The notes below the pieces were generated by a model that saw nothing but the letters and a program-made list of their open reading frames with translations, did no database searches and had not been told where the DNA came from. From NCBI GenBank assembly GCA_019459455.1, contig JAIBEX010000009.1:62001-126000 (forward strand): a DNA stretch of 64,000 bases. The letters run 5' to 3'. Numbering within the stretch: position 1 is the stretch's first letter; each line of letters opens with the position of its first letter. A program made the position numbers and the translations under genes. The stretch is from Weeksellaceae bacterium (GTDB lineage: Bacteria; Bacteroidota; Bacteroidia; Flavobacteriales; Weeksellaceae). Positions 34,763 to 44,225 of the stretch are shown in pieces.

Positions 34763-37393
34763 ATGAATGCAGAACAGGAAAGGATACAGAAGCCGGAATG
34801 GAAAAAATGGGGGCCTTATGTGAGCAACAGACAGTGGGGAACGGTACGTGAAGATTATAGTCCTAACGGAAATGCATGGGGATCTACCACTTACAGAGAT
34901 GCGATCAGCCGGGCTTACCGCTGGAATGAAGATGGAATCGCAGGAATCTGCGACCACAAACAACGGCTCTGTTTTGCGTTTTCATTCTGGAACAGGAAAG
35001 ATAAAATCGTAAAGGAGCGTTTTTTCGGTTTAAGCAATCATGAAGGAAATCACGGGGAAGATGTGAAGGAACTTTTCTATTATCTGGACAACACCCCTAC
35101 CCATTCATTCATGAAGATGGTGTACAAGTACCCAATTAATGAATTCCCATATGAAGAGCTGGTCGCTGAAAATGCAAGACGGAGTAAAAAGGAACCCGAA
35201 TTTGAGGTTGTGGAAACCGGAATATTTAACAGCAATGCTTACTTCGACCTTTTTATAGAATATGCAAAGATCAACCACGATGATTTTCTGATTCGTGTAA
35301 CCGCAGTGAACCGCAGCACCACCAAAGCACCGCTTGTCATTCTTCCGACCCTTTGGTACCGGAACAACTGGTCCTGGGGATATGGAACTTACGAACCTCA
35401 ACTAAAATCACCGGTAAACGGAATCATCGAAATTGAACACGATACAATAAGCCCAAAAAGGCTCTATTCCCGGAGAAGCGACGCGGAAACGCTCTTCTGC
35501 AACAACGAAACCAACAGCGAAAAAATTTTCGGCACCGGCACAGAGATTAAATATTTTAAAGACGGCATCAATGACTATTTAGTCCATGATAATGTAGATG
35601 CCGTAAATCCCGAGAAATTTGGGACCAAGGCCAGTTTTCTTATCGACACCGAGTTGGAAGGGGGAGAAAGTAAGACCTTTGATTTCCGCCTGAGTCCACA
35701 CGAAATGGAGGATGCCTTCTTTGATTTTGATGAAGTATTTGAACTCAGGAAACAGGAAGCAAATGAGTTTTATGCTGAAATGCAGTGTGAAATAGCAGAC
35801 GCGGACGAAAAAAATGTCCAGAGACAGGCCTTTGCAGGACTTCTCTGGAATAAACAGTTCTACCACTACAACGTTTCGAAATGGCTGCACGGAGATCCGA
35901 AACTTGAGGCACCAAGGGATTTTGACAATCATGTGCGAAACCGCGACTGGGAACATATGCAGAACAAGGACATCATTTCCATGCCTGACAAATGGGAGTA
36001 TCCATGGTTTGCTACCTGGGACCTCGCATTCCACTGTGTTCCTTTTTCTCTTGTAGATTCCACATTTGCAAAGCACCAATTGCGGCTACTTACCAAAGAA
36101 TGGTATATCCACCCGAATGGACAGCTTCCCGCCTACGAATGGGATTTCAGCGATGTAAACCCACCTGTGCATGCCTGGTCCACCTTCCGGGTCTATAAAA
36201 TTGATGAAAAGATCAATGGAAAACCTGATATCCCGTTTCTGGAAAGTGTTTTTCAGAAACTGCTCCTCAATTTCACCTGGTGGGTAAACAGAAAGGATAA
36301 AAACGGAAACAATGTCTTCGGCGGAGGTTTCCTCGGGTTGGATAACATCGGCGCCTTCGACCGCAACATGGAGTTTAAGAACGGGGATCATTTGGAGCAA
36401 GCTGATGGTACCAGCTGGATGGCCATGTTCGCACTCAACATGATGCGGATTTCCATGGAACTTGCGCTTTATAATCCGGTGTACGAGGATATGGCCATTA
36501 AGTTTTTCGAACATTACCTCTATATTGCCGAAGCAATGGAAAACATTGGCGATGTAAAAGGCGGCCTCTGGAATGAGGAAGACGGCTTCTTCTATGATGT
36601 ACTGCAGCTCAATGACGGAGATTCAATTTCACTCCAGCTTCGGAGTATCGTGGGGCTTATTCCCATGTTTGCCGTGGAAGTCGTGGAGCATGAAACGCTG
36701 GAAAAACTGCCCAATTTCACTAAAAGGATGGACTGGGTGCTCAAAAACAAACCCAAACTTGCCAATCTTGTTTCGCATTGGGAAGTGGAGGGCCAGGGAG
36801 GAAAACACCTGATGAGCATCCTGCGGAAAACACGTCTGACCAGGATTCTCCAGCGCATGGTGGATGAAAACGAATTCCTTTCGGATTACGGAATCCGGTC
36901 CATGTCCAAAATCTACGAGGAAAATCCCTTTAAATTCACGGTGGACGGCCAGGATTTCACCGTAAAATACACCCCTGCCGAGAGCGACAGCCGGATGTTT
37001 GGTGGAAACAGCAACTGGCGCGGCCCCATCTGGTTCCCGATCAATTTCCTTATTGTGGAGAGCCTGCAGCGGTTCTATTACTACTATGGAGAAAGTCTGC
37101 AGATTGAATATCCCTCAAACAGTGGTGAAATGCGGAATCTTGATTATGTGTCCGGTGATTTAAGCCGGCGGCTTGGTTCCATTTTTCTTAAAAATGAAAA
37201 AGGAGAACGTCCCTTCAACGGGGGTGATGATCTGATGAACCACGATGAACACTTCAAGGATTACATCATGTTCCACGAATATTTTAACGGGGACACAGGA
37301 AAAGGCATTGGAGCCTCCCACCAGACCGGCTGGACGGCAACGGTGGCGAAACTCATTCAGCCTTCACGGACGCCGAAAGGTAAATTTTCCTGA
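34763..37393 (+). CDS. GH63-like glucosidase
   Basis: 876-residue glycosidase of the MGH1-like/GH63 kind, with an (alpha/alpha)6 barrel in the second half. Distinctive segments: ERFFGLSNHEGNHGEDVKE (about 91-109) near the N-terminal beta domain, then in the barrel PWFATWDLAFHCVPFSL (about 413-429; the Asp of WD is a likely catalytic acid), GQLPAYEWDFSDVNPPVHAW (about 453-472) and NWRGPIWFPINFL (about 751-763). No signal peptide, so cytoplasmic. The substrate is probably an alpha-glucoside such as trehalose, glycogen-derived or mannosyl/glucosylglycerate-type, but I cannot tell which. Monocistronic; converges with the OsmC gene. Confidence 0.85.
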   Translation: MNAEQERIQKPEWKKWGPYVSNRQWGTVREDYSPNGNAWGSTTYRDAISRAYRWNEDGIAGICDHKQRLCFAFSFWNRKDKIVKERFFGLSNHEGNHGEDVKELFYYLDNTPTHSFMKMVYKYPINEFPYEELVAENARRSKKEPEFEVVETGIFNSNAYFDLFIEYAKINHDDFLIRVTAVNRSTTKAPLVILPTLWYRNNWSWGYGTYEPQLKSPVNGIIEIEHDTISPKRLYSRRSDAETLFCNNETNSEKIFGTGTEIKYFKDGINDYLVHDNVDAVNPEKFGTKASFLIDTELEGGESKTFDFRLSPHEMEDAFFDFDEVFELRKQEANEFYAEMQCEIADADEKNVQRQAFAGLLWNKQFYHYNVSKWLHGDPKLEAPRDFDNHVRNRDWEHMQNKDIISMPDKWEYPWFATWDLAFHCVPFSLVDSTFAKHQLRLLTKEWYIHPNGQLPAYEWDFSDVNPPVHAWSTFRVYKIDEKINGKPDIPFLESVFQKLLLNFTWWVNRKDKNGNNVFGGGFLGLDNIGAFDRNMEFKNGDHLEQADGTSWMAMFALNMMRISMELALYNPVYEDMAIKFFEHYLYIAEAMENIGDVKGGLWNEEDGFFYDVLQLNDGDSISLQLRSIVGLIPMFAVEVVEHETLEKLPNFTKRMDWVLKNKPKLANLVSHWEVEGQGGKHLMSILRKTRLTRILQRMVDENEFLSDYGIRSMSKIYEENPFKFTVDGQDFTVKYTPAESDSRMFGGNSNWRGPIWFPINFLIVESLQRFYYYYGESLQIEYPSNSGEMRNLDYVSGDLSRRLGSIFLKNEKGERPFNGGDDLMNHDEHFKDYIMFHEYFNGDTGKGIGASHQTGWTATVAKLIQPSRTPKGKFS

Positions 37394-37427
37394 TGCGGGA
37401 TATTTCGGTACTGTAGATTCCGGGTGG

Positions 37428-37850
37428 TCAGGAAACCTTTTCGCCGTTTACGGTTACTTCGTATATTACGGTTACCCCCGGTTCCAGCGTTTTGGAAACC
37501 GAACAGTATTTCTCGAAGGAAAGTTCTGCAGATTTCAGTGCTTTTTTAGGGTCAATGATCCCTTCCAGGAAGAACTTCACCGTAATTTCCCGGAAAGGTT
37601 TCGCTTCGTCAACCTGAACCCGCTCGCCTTCAACCTCAGCGGAAAAACCAGTGATGACCTGTCGCTGTTTCTTTAAGATGGAAACCATGTCGATCCCACT
37701 GCAGCCCGCTACGGCCATGAGGACGGTTTCCATCGGTGAAACCCCTTTCGCATCCGGTTCTGAAGTGTTATCCAGCAATATTTTGTTTCCTGCAGCATTG
37801 GTGCATTCAAACAAATAATTGTCGTTGATTCTGTTTAAGGAAATTTTCAT
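37428..37850 (-). CDS. OsmC family peroxiredoxin-like protein
   Basis: 140-residue OsmC/Ohr-family protein, thiol peroxidases that reduce organic hydroperoxides. The two active-site cysteines are at about Cys50 (VLMAVAGCSGIDMVSIL) and Cys116 (SFEKYCSVSKTL), matching the family pair, and the N-terminal beta strands precede them as usual. The EPDAKGVSPMETVL motif before Cys50 is characteristic of the YhfA-type subgroup. It lies 12 nt after the DUF58 stop, so it is probably the last gene of the MoxR/DUF58 transcript. Confidence 0.9.
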   Translation of the reverse strand: MKISLNRINDNYLFECTNAAGNKILLDNTSEPDAKGVSPMETVLMAVAGCSGIDMVSILKKQRQVITGFSAEVEGERVQVDEAKPFREITVKFFLEGIIDPKKALKSAELSFEKYCSVSKTLEPGVTVIYEVTVNGEKVS

Positions 37851-37862
37851 TATTTTCTTAAG

Positions 37863-39185
37863 TTATAATATTCCTCTGGCCTTTATCTCCAGATATTTGT
37901 TAATGACTTCAATATTGAGGTTTTCCGGAAGGGTATAAATGGTGTGAATCCCGTACTTCCGGAGTTCCTGGATAATGAGTTTTTTCTCGAATTCCAGTTT
38001 TTCGGCAATGATTTCATCATAGATTTCCTTCAGGTTTTCGGGATTCCTGTTAATCAGTTCGTGAAGTTCGGAATTCTTGAAGAACACCACCACGAGTAAA
38101 TGGTTTTTCGCAATTCCCCGCAGATATTTCATTTGCCTGTTTACGGCATCGAGCGTTTCGAAGTTGGTAAAGAGCAGGATGAGACTGCGCTGCCCAATCG
38201 TATACTTTACGTCCTGATACAGCCTGCTGAAATCGCTTTCATAAAAATTAGTCTGAATGTGGTACAGGGCCTCCGAAATTTTCCTTAGCTGCCCGGATTT
38301 ATTCTCTGCCAGGACTTTATTTTCTGTTTTTTTGGAGAAAGTCATCATTCCCGCGCGGTCACTTTTTTTTAGGATGATATGGCTCAGCGCCATCACTGCA
38401 TTGATGGAATAGTCAAGCAAGCTCAACCCATTGAAGGGCATCTGCATGGTTCTTCCTTTATCGATAAGAAGATAGATGCGCTGCGATTTTTCGTCCTGAA
38501 ACTGGTTTACCATGACCTGGCTCCTTTTGGAAGTTGCTTTCCAGTTAATGGTCCTGATGTCATCACCCGGAACATATTCCTTTATTTGTTCAAACTCCAT
38601 GGTGTGACCGAGTTTCCTGATCTTCTTGATTCCGCCCAACAGGAATTCATTCTGCAGCGCCATCAGTTCGTATTTCCTCAGATGAACAAAGGAAGGATAA
38701 CAGGGCAACACCTCATCTTTCTGGAAGGTAAACCGCCGCGACACAAATCCCAAGGCGGATTCCACATAAACATTCAGATTCCCGAACGTATAGGACCCCC
38801 GCTCTTTAGGCTCCAGATCGTACTGAAAGAAAACATTGCTTCCTGCTTCCACTGCTTTATTAATAAGGAAATCACGTTTCTGGAACTGAAACGGAATCTC
38901 ATCAATCACCCTTACTTTAATCCTGAAAGGATAATTGTTCTTAATGTCCACCTTCACGAAATTAAGATCCCCGTTCGAAAGTTTTTCAGGCAGGATTCGT
39001 TGTGACACGACTGCATTTTTCTGGTTGAACATAAACAGGTAATCTACAATAAACGCAAGGACTACCAACAGGAGGATTCCGTGCGCAACCCACATCAGAA
39101 AAGGAAAAAAAAACGCAAGGACATAAGTAATCCCCACGCCAAAGAGCGCAAAGAAGAAACGGGTATTGATGTAGAGGAGTTTCAT
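37863..39185 (-). CDS. DUF58 domain protein (membrane-anchored, VWA-like)
   Basis: 440 residues: two N-terminal membrane segments (about 9-25 and 30-48), a beta-rich region, the DUF58 core and a VWA-like C-terminal half. KIRKLGHTMEFEQIKEYVPG leads into the conserved DDIRTINWKATSKRSQVMVN (about 208-227), then an altered MIDAS-like IYLLIDKGRTMQMP (about 240-253; DxGxT for DxSxS). Such proteins are partners of MoxR ATPases and are thought to assemble or activate membrane complexes. It follows moxR by 44 nt. Biochemical role unknown. Confidence 0.9.
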   Translation of the reverse strand: MKLLYINTRFFFALFGVGITYVLAFFFPFLMWVAHGILLLVVLAFIVDYLFMFNQKNAVVSQRILPEKLSNGDLNFVKVDIKNNYPFRIKVRVIDEIPFQFQKRDFLINKAVEAGSNVFFQYDLEPKERGSYTFGNLNVYVESALGFVSRRFTFQKDEVLPCYPSFVHLRKYELMALQNEFLLGGIKKIRKLGHTMEFEQIKEYVPGDDIRTINWKATSKRSQVMVNQFQDEKSQRIYLLIDKGRTMQMPFNGLSLLDYSINAVMALSHIILKKSDRAGMMTFSKKTENKVLAENKSGQLRKISEALYHIQTNFYESDFSRLYQDVKYTIGQRSLILLFTNFETLDAVNRQMKYLRGIAKNHLLVVVFFKNSELHELINRNPENLKEIYDEIIAEKLEFEKKLIIQELRKYGIHTIYTLPENLNIEVINKYLEIKARGIL

Positions 39186-39229
39186 TAATCCGGTGGCAGT
39201 TACATAATCTGAAAATATTTTCCTTAATC

Positions 39230-40237
39230 CTACCTTGGAATCTCAATAGCATCAAGTATCTGCCGCACAATCTCGTCGGCGGTCAGGCCTTCCATTTCAC
39301 GTTCCGGCGCCACCATCACCCGGTGCCTGAGCACGGCATAGCTGGCTTCCTTGATGTCTTCAGGCGTAACAAAATCCCTCCCGCGAATCGCTGCAAATGA
39401 CTTGGCTGCTGTGAGCAGCGCCAGGCTCGCACGCGGCGAAGCACCCAGGTACAGGAACTGATTTTCCCTGGTATTCACAATGATTTGGGCAATGTATTCC
39501 AAGAGATGAGACTCCACTACAATATTTCGCACCAGATCCTGATAACCTTTAAGTTGTGCGCCACTCATGACCTGCTGCACTGCATCGGTCTTGTCGTCCA
39601 GCCTGTTAGCATGTTCGTTACTAATAATCTGGACTTCCTGCTTCAGATCCGGGTAACCTACATTCACTTTAAAAAGAAAACGGTCCAGCTGGGCCTCCGG
39701 CAGGCGGTAGGTTCCTTCATGTTCAATTGGGTTTTGGGTCGCGACCACCAGGAAAGGCTCCTCCATATCGTATTGGACCCCATCCATCGTAATCTGGCGC
39801 TCTTCCATGACTTCAAACAGCGCAGACTGTGTTTTTGCCGGCGACCGGTTAATTTCGTCTATCAGGATGAAACTGGAAAATATGGGACCCTTCTTGAACT
39901 CAAATTCTGAAGTCTTTACGTTAAAAACAGAAGTGCCCAGGATGTCCGACGGCATAAGATCAGGTGTGAACTGAATTCTGCTGAAACCTACATCTACAGT
40001 CTTTGCCAATAGTTTCGCAGTAATTGTTTTTGCTACGCCAGGTACGCCCTCTATGAGCACATGCCCGTTAGATAGGAGCGCCGCTAAAAGATGTTCAATC
40101 ATACTATCCTGCCCAACAATAACCTTGGCGATTTCGGATTTCACCAGTTCCAGGCTTCGCTGCAGTTCCTGAAGGTCAATCCTGGATAGAAATTCTGTAC
40201 CTGGATCCTGCGGGGTTGTATTTTCAAAGTTTTCCAT
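39230..40237 (-). CDS. MoxR family AAA+ ATPase
   Basis: 335-residue AAA+ ATPase. Walker A is GVPGVAKTITAK (about 63-74), Walker B FILIDEINRSPAKTQSAL (about 124-141) and sensor-1 VVATQNPIEHEGTYRLPEAQ (about 168-187). MoxR proteins act as chaperones that drive maturation of metal-containing or membrane complexes, often through VWA/DUF58 partners, which follow here. No membrane segment. It sits between DUF4350 and DUF58 in one same-strand block. Confidence 0.94.
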   Translation of the reverse strand: MENFENTTPQDPGTEFLSRIDLQELQRSLELVKSEIAKVIVGQDSMIEHLLAALLSNGHVLIEGVPGVAKTITAKLLAKTVDVGFSRIQFTPDLMPSDILGTSVFNVKTSEFEFKKGPIFSSFILIDEINRSPAKTQSALFEVMEERQITMDGVQYDMEEPFLVVATQNPIEHEGTYRLPEAQLDRFLFKVNVGYPDLKQEVQIISNEHANRLDDKTDAVQQVMSGAQLKGYQDLVRNIVVESHLLEYIAQIIVNTRENQFLYLGASPRASLALLTAAKSFAAIRGRDFVTPEDIKEASYAVLRHRVMVAPEREMEGLTADEIVRQILDAIEIPR

Positions 40238-40295
40238 ACGGGATGTTTTAACGTTTTTATAATTCTACACGTTTCTTGAACCTGCAGATAATTGT

Positions 40296-41456
40296 TTATC
40301 TTAAAATTTCGTCTAAAAGTCTGTTCATTCGCACAAGGTCCTCCCTCATGACAGATGCATAGGGGTCCTGGGCTTTATTCAGTAAAACAATCGCTTCGTC
40401 GATTTTCTCGACATCCTGACCTGTTTTCAGGTGGAGTTTTTTCGCAAACTGTTCATCCAGTACCCTGGTATCCAGCAGAAGATCCATGCGGACCTTATTC
40501 AGGAAATACTGTGCTTTCTTTGCCATCATGTTATGAAAATCCCCTTCCTGCAGATAAAGGTTACCGATGCTCTTTACAAATTCAACCGATTTATTCCTGA
40601 GGGGTTCTTTTATCGGCACTATCCTCTGTTTTCTTTTGACATTGAAAACAACAAAAAGGAGCATTGCTGCCAGTAGAAGCCACCACGCATACTTAAGCGC
40701 GGGCTGCGAAAGGATGAAACGCAGTGGAGATGATGACTGCACTTTCCCTGATCTAGAAAACCATACGGTAGGCTGGTCCGGAAGGTAGGACAATACATTT
40801 TGCACATAAGTTTCACTGCCGGGCTGTAACAGGTAATAATTGGTGAGGACCAACGGTTCGCAATGAAGGTAGAAGTGCCCTTTTCCATGCTTCACTTTTA
40901 CAAAATTCGGACTGAGTACCCCATCGGAGTTTCTGCTGGCTCCAAGTACCTCTGTTTCTTTACCCAGGGAATGGTACACTACTCCACTGGGACGTTTGTC
41001 TGTTAGCAGGGAGTCCGCCCTGAATTTCCTGTCTGTCAGGATAAGCCTGTTTCCACTTTCGTTAAATCCCACCGAAAAGTCTACGGTAAGTGTATCGGTC
41101 AGTTCGGTACCTAATTCGGTTGCGAACAGCATCGCGTTCGATCCTGCAGCAACCTGTTCAAGTACGGTATTTAGCGACTGACCGTCAACATCACGCTGGA
41201 TTATGAGGATGTTATGGGGAGCGATAGTGCTGCTGTCCGAATAAAACTCATAGGGTGATGCCCCAATGCGGTTCAGTTTGTTTTTAAAGACATCATCCGC
41301 CTCCCGGTTAAACACAAATAATCCAAAAGGGGATTTTTCCTTCACGTCAAAATTCTTCCGCCAATCAGTGACCTCAGCCTTGTTGAGTTGCAACAGGGCC
41401 AGGATCACCAGAACAGTGATGAAGATAATGCCGTATAATTTGAAGGTTTTGTTCAT
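40296..41456 (-). CDS. DUF4350 domain membrane protein
   Basis: 386 residues: N-terminal membrane segment (about 8-24), a soluble outside domain of DUF4350 type with DWRKNFDVKEKSPFGLFVF and a Rossmann-like pattern (VLEQVAAGSNAMLFATEL, GHFYLHCEPLVLTNYYLL), a second membrane segment (about 262-279, YAWWLLLAAMLLFVVFNV) and a cytoplasmic helical tail. DUF4350 is a standard member of MoxR/DUF58/DUF4129 clusters. Molecular role unknown. It follows the DUF4129 gene by 21 nt. Confidence 0.85.
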   Translation of the reverse strand: MNKTFKLYGIIFITVLVILALLQLNKAEVTDWRKNFDVKEKSPFGLFVFNREADDVFKNKLNRIGASPYEFYSDSSTIAPHNILIIQRDVDGQSLNTVLEQVAAGSNAMLFATELGTELTDTLTVDFSVGFNESGNRLILTDRKFRADSLLTDKRPSGVVYHSLGKETEVLGASRNSDGVLSPNFVKVKHGKGHFYLHCEPLVLTNYYLLQPGSETYVQNVLSYLPDQPTVWFSRSGKVQSSSPLRFILSQPALKYAWWLLLAAMLLFVVFNVKRKQRIVPIKEPLRNKSVEFVKSIGNLYLQEGDFHNMMAKKAQYFLNKVRMDLLLDTRVLDEQFAKKLHLKTGQDVEKIDEAIVLLNKAQDPYASVMREDLVRMNRLLDEILR

Positions 41457-41477
41457 GATATCGCCCTACAGAAAGCT

Positions 41478-42269
41478 CTAAATATTTACCGCCTCAAATT
41501 TTTCTTTAAAATGTTTATAACTCATTTCATCAATAGGGAACTCCCCGTACCAAACGTAATCAAAAATATACACAAGGTCGGTAAAAGCTTCTTTCAGCCG
41601 GGGTTCTGCAATTTCCGCAATATAATCCTTATTGGTCTTTTCCGGAGTCCAGTTGATGACTTTTCTATCTGAAAGCTGCTTGAGCACAAGCAGGAACCGG
41701 TAACGCACCGCAGACCGGAAATCACGGTCCCGTTCATGCTTTGCAATTGTTTCCGGAAAATTGATTTCGTGAATGTTTTCGTGGATCTCGGAACCTACAA
41801 TTTCAACTTTACTGTTCTTTTTCCTGAAGAAAAATCCGCCTTCTTTTGAAAACAGGAACCGAAGCAGGAAATAGAGAAGGAATCCTGTAAGTGCAATAGC
41901 AAAAATCCTGAGAATGATTCCGGTGACCTGCATTGACTTTCCGGGATTAAGTTCCCCGAAAAGTGCCCTGAGGATTTCGCTCAGCTTCCTCTGAAATTTC
42001 TTCCACATCGATTCGCTGGGCTTTACGGTCGTGTAATCGAACTCGGGACCCTTATAATCGTTCCTGAAATTTGTTTTAAACTTTCTGGGAGACACCTTAT
42101 TGTCCGTGGTGTAATTGCCACTCAAAAGCGAATCTAAGGGAAAACTGCCCCCAGCCGTAGCAGTATAAAGAGAATCCAAACTCTCAGAGGGAGGCGGCGG
42201 CAGTCCATCCTGTGCCGCGACACAGGAAAAAGCAAGAAATACAAACAGCGTAAACCCTTTAACTTTCAT
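41478..42269 (-). CDS. DUF4129 domain membrane protein
   Basis: 263 residues, starting at MKVKGFTLFVFLAFSC, which gives a signal peptide with a possible lipobox (FSCVAA). A Pro/Ser-rich linker, a membrane segment (about 133-155, IILRIFAIALTGFLLYFLLRFLF) and a cytoplasmic C-terminal DUF4129 domain follow: RDFRSAVRYRFLLVLKQL, INWTPEKTNKDYIAEI and VWYGEFPIDEM. The DUF4129 tail often ends transglutaminase-like membrane proteins in Gram-positives; here it stands alone. It overlaps the upstream multi-pass protein gene by 11 nt. A longer in-frame start exists but would lose the signal peptide. Confidence 0.85.
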   Translation of the reverse strand: MKVKGFTLFVFLAFSCVAAQDGLPPPPSESLDSLYTATAGGSFPLDSLLSGNYTTDNKVSPRKFKTNFRNDYKGPEFDYTTVKPSESMWKKFQRKLSEILRALFGELNPGKSMQVTGIILRIFAIALTGFLLYFLLRFLFSKEGGFFFRKKNSKVEIVGSEIHENIHEINFPETIAKHERDRDFRSAVRYRFLLVLKQLSDRKVINWTPEKTNKDYIAEIAEPRLKEAFTDLVYIFDYVWYGEFPIDEMSYKHFKEKFEAVNI

Positions 42270-43230
42270 TGGAACCAATAGCATCAATTTGGGACAGATC
42301 CAATTTGCGGTGAAGGTCAGTACGGCTGTCGTAATACATAAATCCGGCATTTACAAAAAGAAAATTCATCAGCAGAAACGACACAAGGATTGAGATGCCA
42401 TATACTGCAAAAAACAGGATTCCAATCGCACCCTCCAGCGGGTTCTGTATATTAGTGTCTCCACCCTCGTCCGCCACTGCAAAGACCCGAATTAAAATGA
42501 TAATCATGGGGATCATTGTGAAAATAGAGGTGATTACATTAATGATAAGGTAATTTACCATTACCGAACCCCAGTATTTCCAGAACGGAGATTTCTCGCG
42601 GCCTGCGGGGTATGAAAACTGGGCACGCAACGCATAGGCAAGCGAATCAAAGAATCCTTTACGGGTATGGAAATAATCAAACAAAAGAAAATTCACAACA
42701 TTTAGCACAAAAGGCATCAGTAGCAGCATAAGGAAAAACCCAATAACAACTGCCAGGAGTTGGTAAGAGATGGCAAAAATGAGTGCAGCAACAGGCGTAA
42801 CGACAAAGAGCATCCCCAGGAAAAAGAGGAGAAATCGCGCAGCATTCTGCCGGATATCACCTAAAATATCATCTGCTTTTATATTTCGGTCGCCGGTTTC
42901 GCTGAGTCTTTTCATATACAGGACCGGGTACGAGTAGGAAATAATTGTTGTAGCCAGAAAAAGCACAAACACAATCGCTATTGCCAGGATAAGGAAGGGG
43001 CGGTTTTCCTCAAAATACACCTGAAAGTAATAATTCTCGCCTCCCGTCGTGTCACCACCAATCTGAGAAAACAGTTCACGGTATCCGAATATGAAAAGTA
43101 CTACCAGCAGGATTAGCAGCAGTCCATTAATTAAAAGATAGTTCCGGAAGTAATTCCTCCCGTTTTCCTTAAAAAAACTGAAAGTATCCGAAATGAGTTC
43201 ACTGAAGTCTCTTCTTTTATAAAACTGCAT
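42259..43230 (-). CDS. Multi-pass membrane protein of the MoxR/DUF58 island
   Basis: 323 residues with about six membrane segments: LLINGLLLILLVVLFIFG (about 33-50), FLILAIAIVFVLFLATTI, AARFLLFFLGMLFVVTPVAA, LAVVIGFFLMLLLMPFVLNV, YLIINVITSIFTMIPMIIIL and GILFFAVYGISILVSFLLMN. A short cytoplasmic N-terminus (FYKRRDFSELISDTFSFFKEN) precedes them. No catalytic motif; no family named with confidence, though the size and topology recall glycerophosphodiester phosphodiesterase membrane-domain proteins. I start at the ATG 43230; a GTG lies one codon before. It overlaps SpoIIM upstream and DUF4129 downstream by a few bases, so all three are co-translated. Confidence 0.8.
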   Translation of the reverse strand: MQFYKRRDFSELISDTFSFFKENGRNYFRNYLLINGLLLILLVVLFIFGYRELFSQIGGDTTGGENYYFQVYFEENRPFLILAIAIVFVLFLATTIISYSYPVLYMKRLSETGDRNIKADDILGDIRQNAARFLLFFLGMLFVVTPVAALIFAISYQLLAVVIGFFLMLLLMPFVLNVVNFLLFDYFHTRKGFFDSLAYALRAQFSYPAGREKSPFWKYWGSVMVNYLIINVITSIFTMIPMIIILIRVFAVADEGGDTNIQNPLEGAIGILFFAVYGISILVSFLLMNFLFVNAGFMYYDSRTDLHRKLDLSQIDAIGSNES

Positions 43231-44200
43231 CACGCTCCTGAAATTTTAATTTTCTGTGAACAATATACGGATAAACAAGGTAATAGAAACCGATGATGGA
43301 GAGAGTACCCAAGATAACAAGCAGATTAAGCGTGAAAGACATTTGTAGCGCATATCTTGTAACGTAGCCTTCAATTATACCTGCCACAACCGTAAATGGA
43401 ACGGTACTGAGAAATATCTTAAAGGCATCCTTAAAACCAAGTTTGAATGAATCGAAACGCGAATAAGTCCTAGGGAAAAGAATTGAAGCGCCTAAAATAA
43501 GACCTGCCATTGCTTCCACTACCATACTGAATATCTCGAAGACTCCGTGCAGCCAAATACCCCTTGCGCTTTCTTTCAGCGCACCGTGTTCGTGAAAAAA
43601 ATACTGAAAGGAGCCCAGCATGATAGAGTTCTGCATAAGTGCGAACAGCGTCCCCACACCTCCGAAAACACCATACAGGAACAGTTTGGCACCAACCGTC
43701 AGATTGTTAAAGATAATGCTTACCATCATCCCCCAATTGGAACCCTGCTGGTACACTCCCACTGCATTGTTCTTTCTGATATTCTCGATGGTCTTGTTTA
43801 CATAATCCTCCCCAAGGATAATTTTTACAAAGTCTTTGTCGTAATATGCCGAAATTACTCCTACAACAGTGAAAAAAAGGAAGAAAATGAAGGCATAAGA
43901 GAGGTATCTCCTGTACTGATAAACCAGCAGCGGCACCTCCGTGGCAAAGAAATAGAAGAGCCTGTTTTTCTCTGTCCGCCGGGTTTTGTATATCTTCTGA
44001 AAAATCCGGGACGAAAGGTGATTAAGGTAAACAGTAGTCTTACTTTTGGGATAATACGTCTGCGCAAAAGAAAGGTCATTGATTAAATTGATGTAAAGTG
44101 AAGAGAGGTCATCAGGATTTTTTTTTATCTTTCCGTCGATAACCTGTTCAATTCCCAGCCATTTTTCTTTATTTTGTTTAATAAATGCCACTTCCCTCAT
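43217..44200 (-). CDS. SpoIIM-family membrane protein
   Basis: 327 residues, stage II sporulation protein M-like. The first 90 residues are cytoplasmic and helical (MREVAFIKQNKEKWLGIEQ, with the YYPKSKTTVYLNHLSSRIF segment), followed by five or so membrane segments and the conserved IFNNLTVGAKLFLYGVFGGVG (in two halves) and GALKESARGIWLHGVFEIFSM. In sporeformers SpoIIM works in peptidoglycan remodelling with SpoIID/P; Bacteroidota do not sporulate, so this family member serves another, unknown role, nearly always beside RDD and MoxR/DUF58 genes as here. First gene of the minus-strand block, divergent from RDD. Confidence 0.88.
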   Translation of the reverse strand: MREVAFIKQNKEKWLGIEQVIDGKIKKNPDDLSSLYINLINDLSFAQTYYPKSKTTVYLNHLSSRIFQKIYKTRRTEKNRLFYFFATEVPLLVYQYRRYLSYAFIFFLFFTVVGVISAYYDKDFVKIILGEDYVNKTIENIRKNNAVGVYQQGSNWGMMVSIIFNNLTVGAKLFLYGVFGGVGTLFALMQNSIMLGSFQYFFHEHGALKESARGIWLHGVFEIFSMVVEAMAGLILGASILFPRTYSRFDSFKLGFKDAFKIFLSTVPFTVVAGIIEGYVTRYALQMSFTLNLLVILGTLSIIGFYYLVYPYIVHRKLKFQERDAVL

Positions 44201-44225
44201 AACAGTGGCTAAAATAATAAAATTA

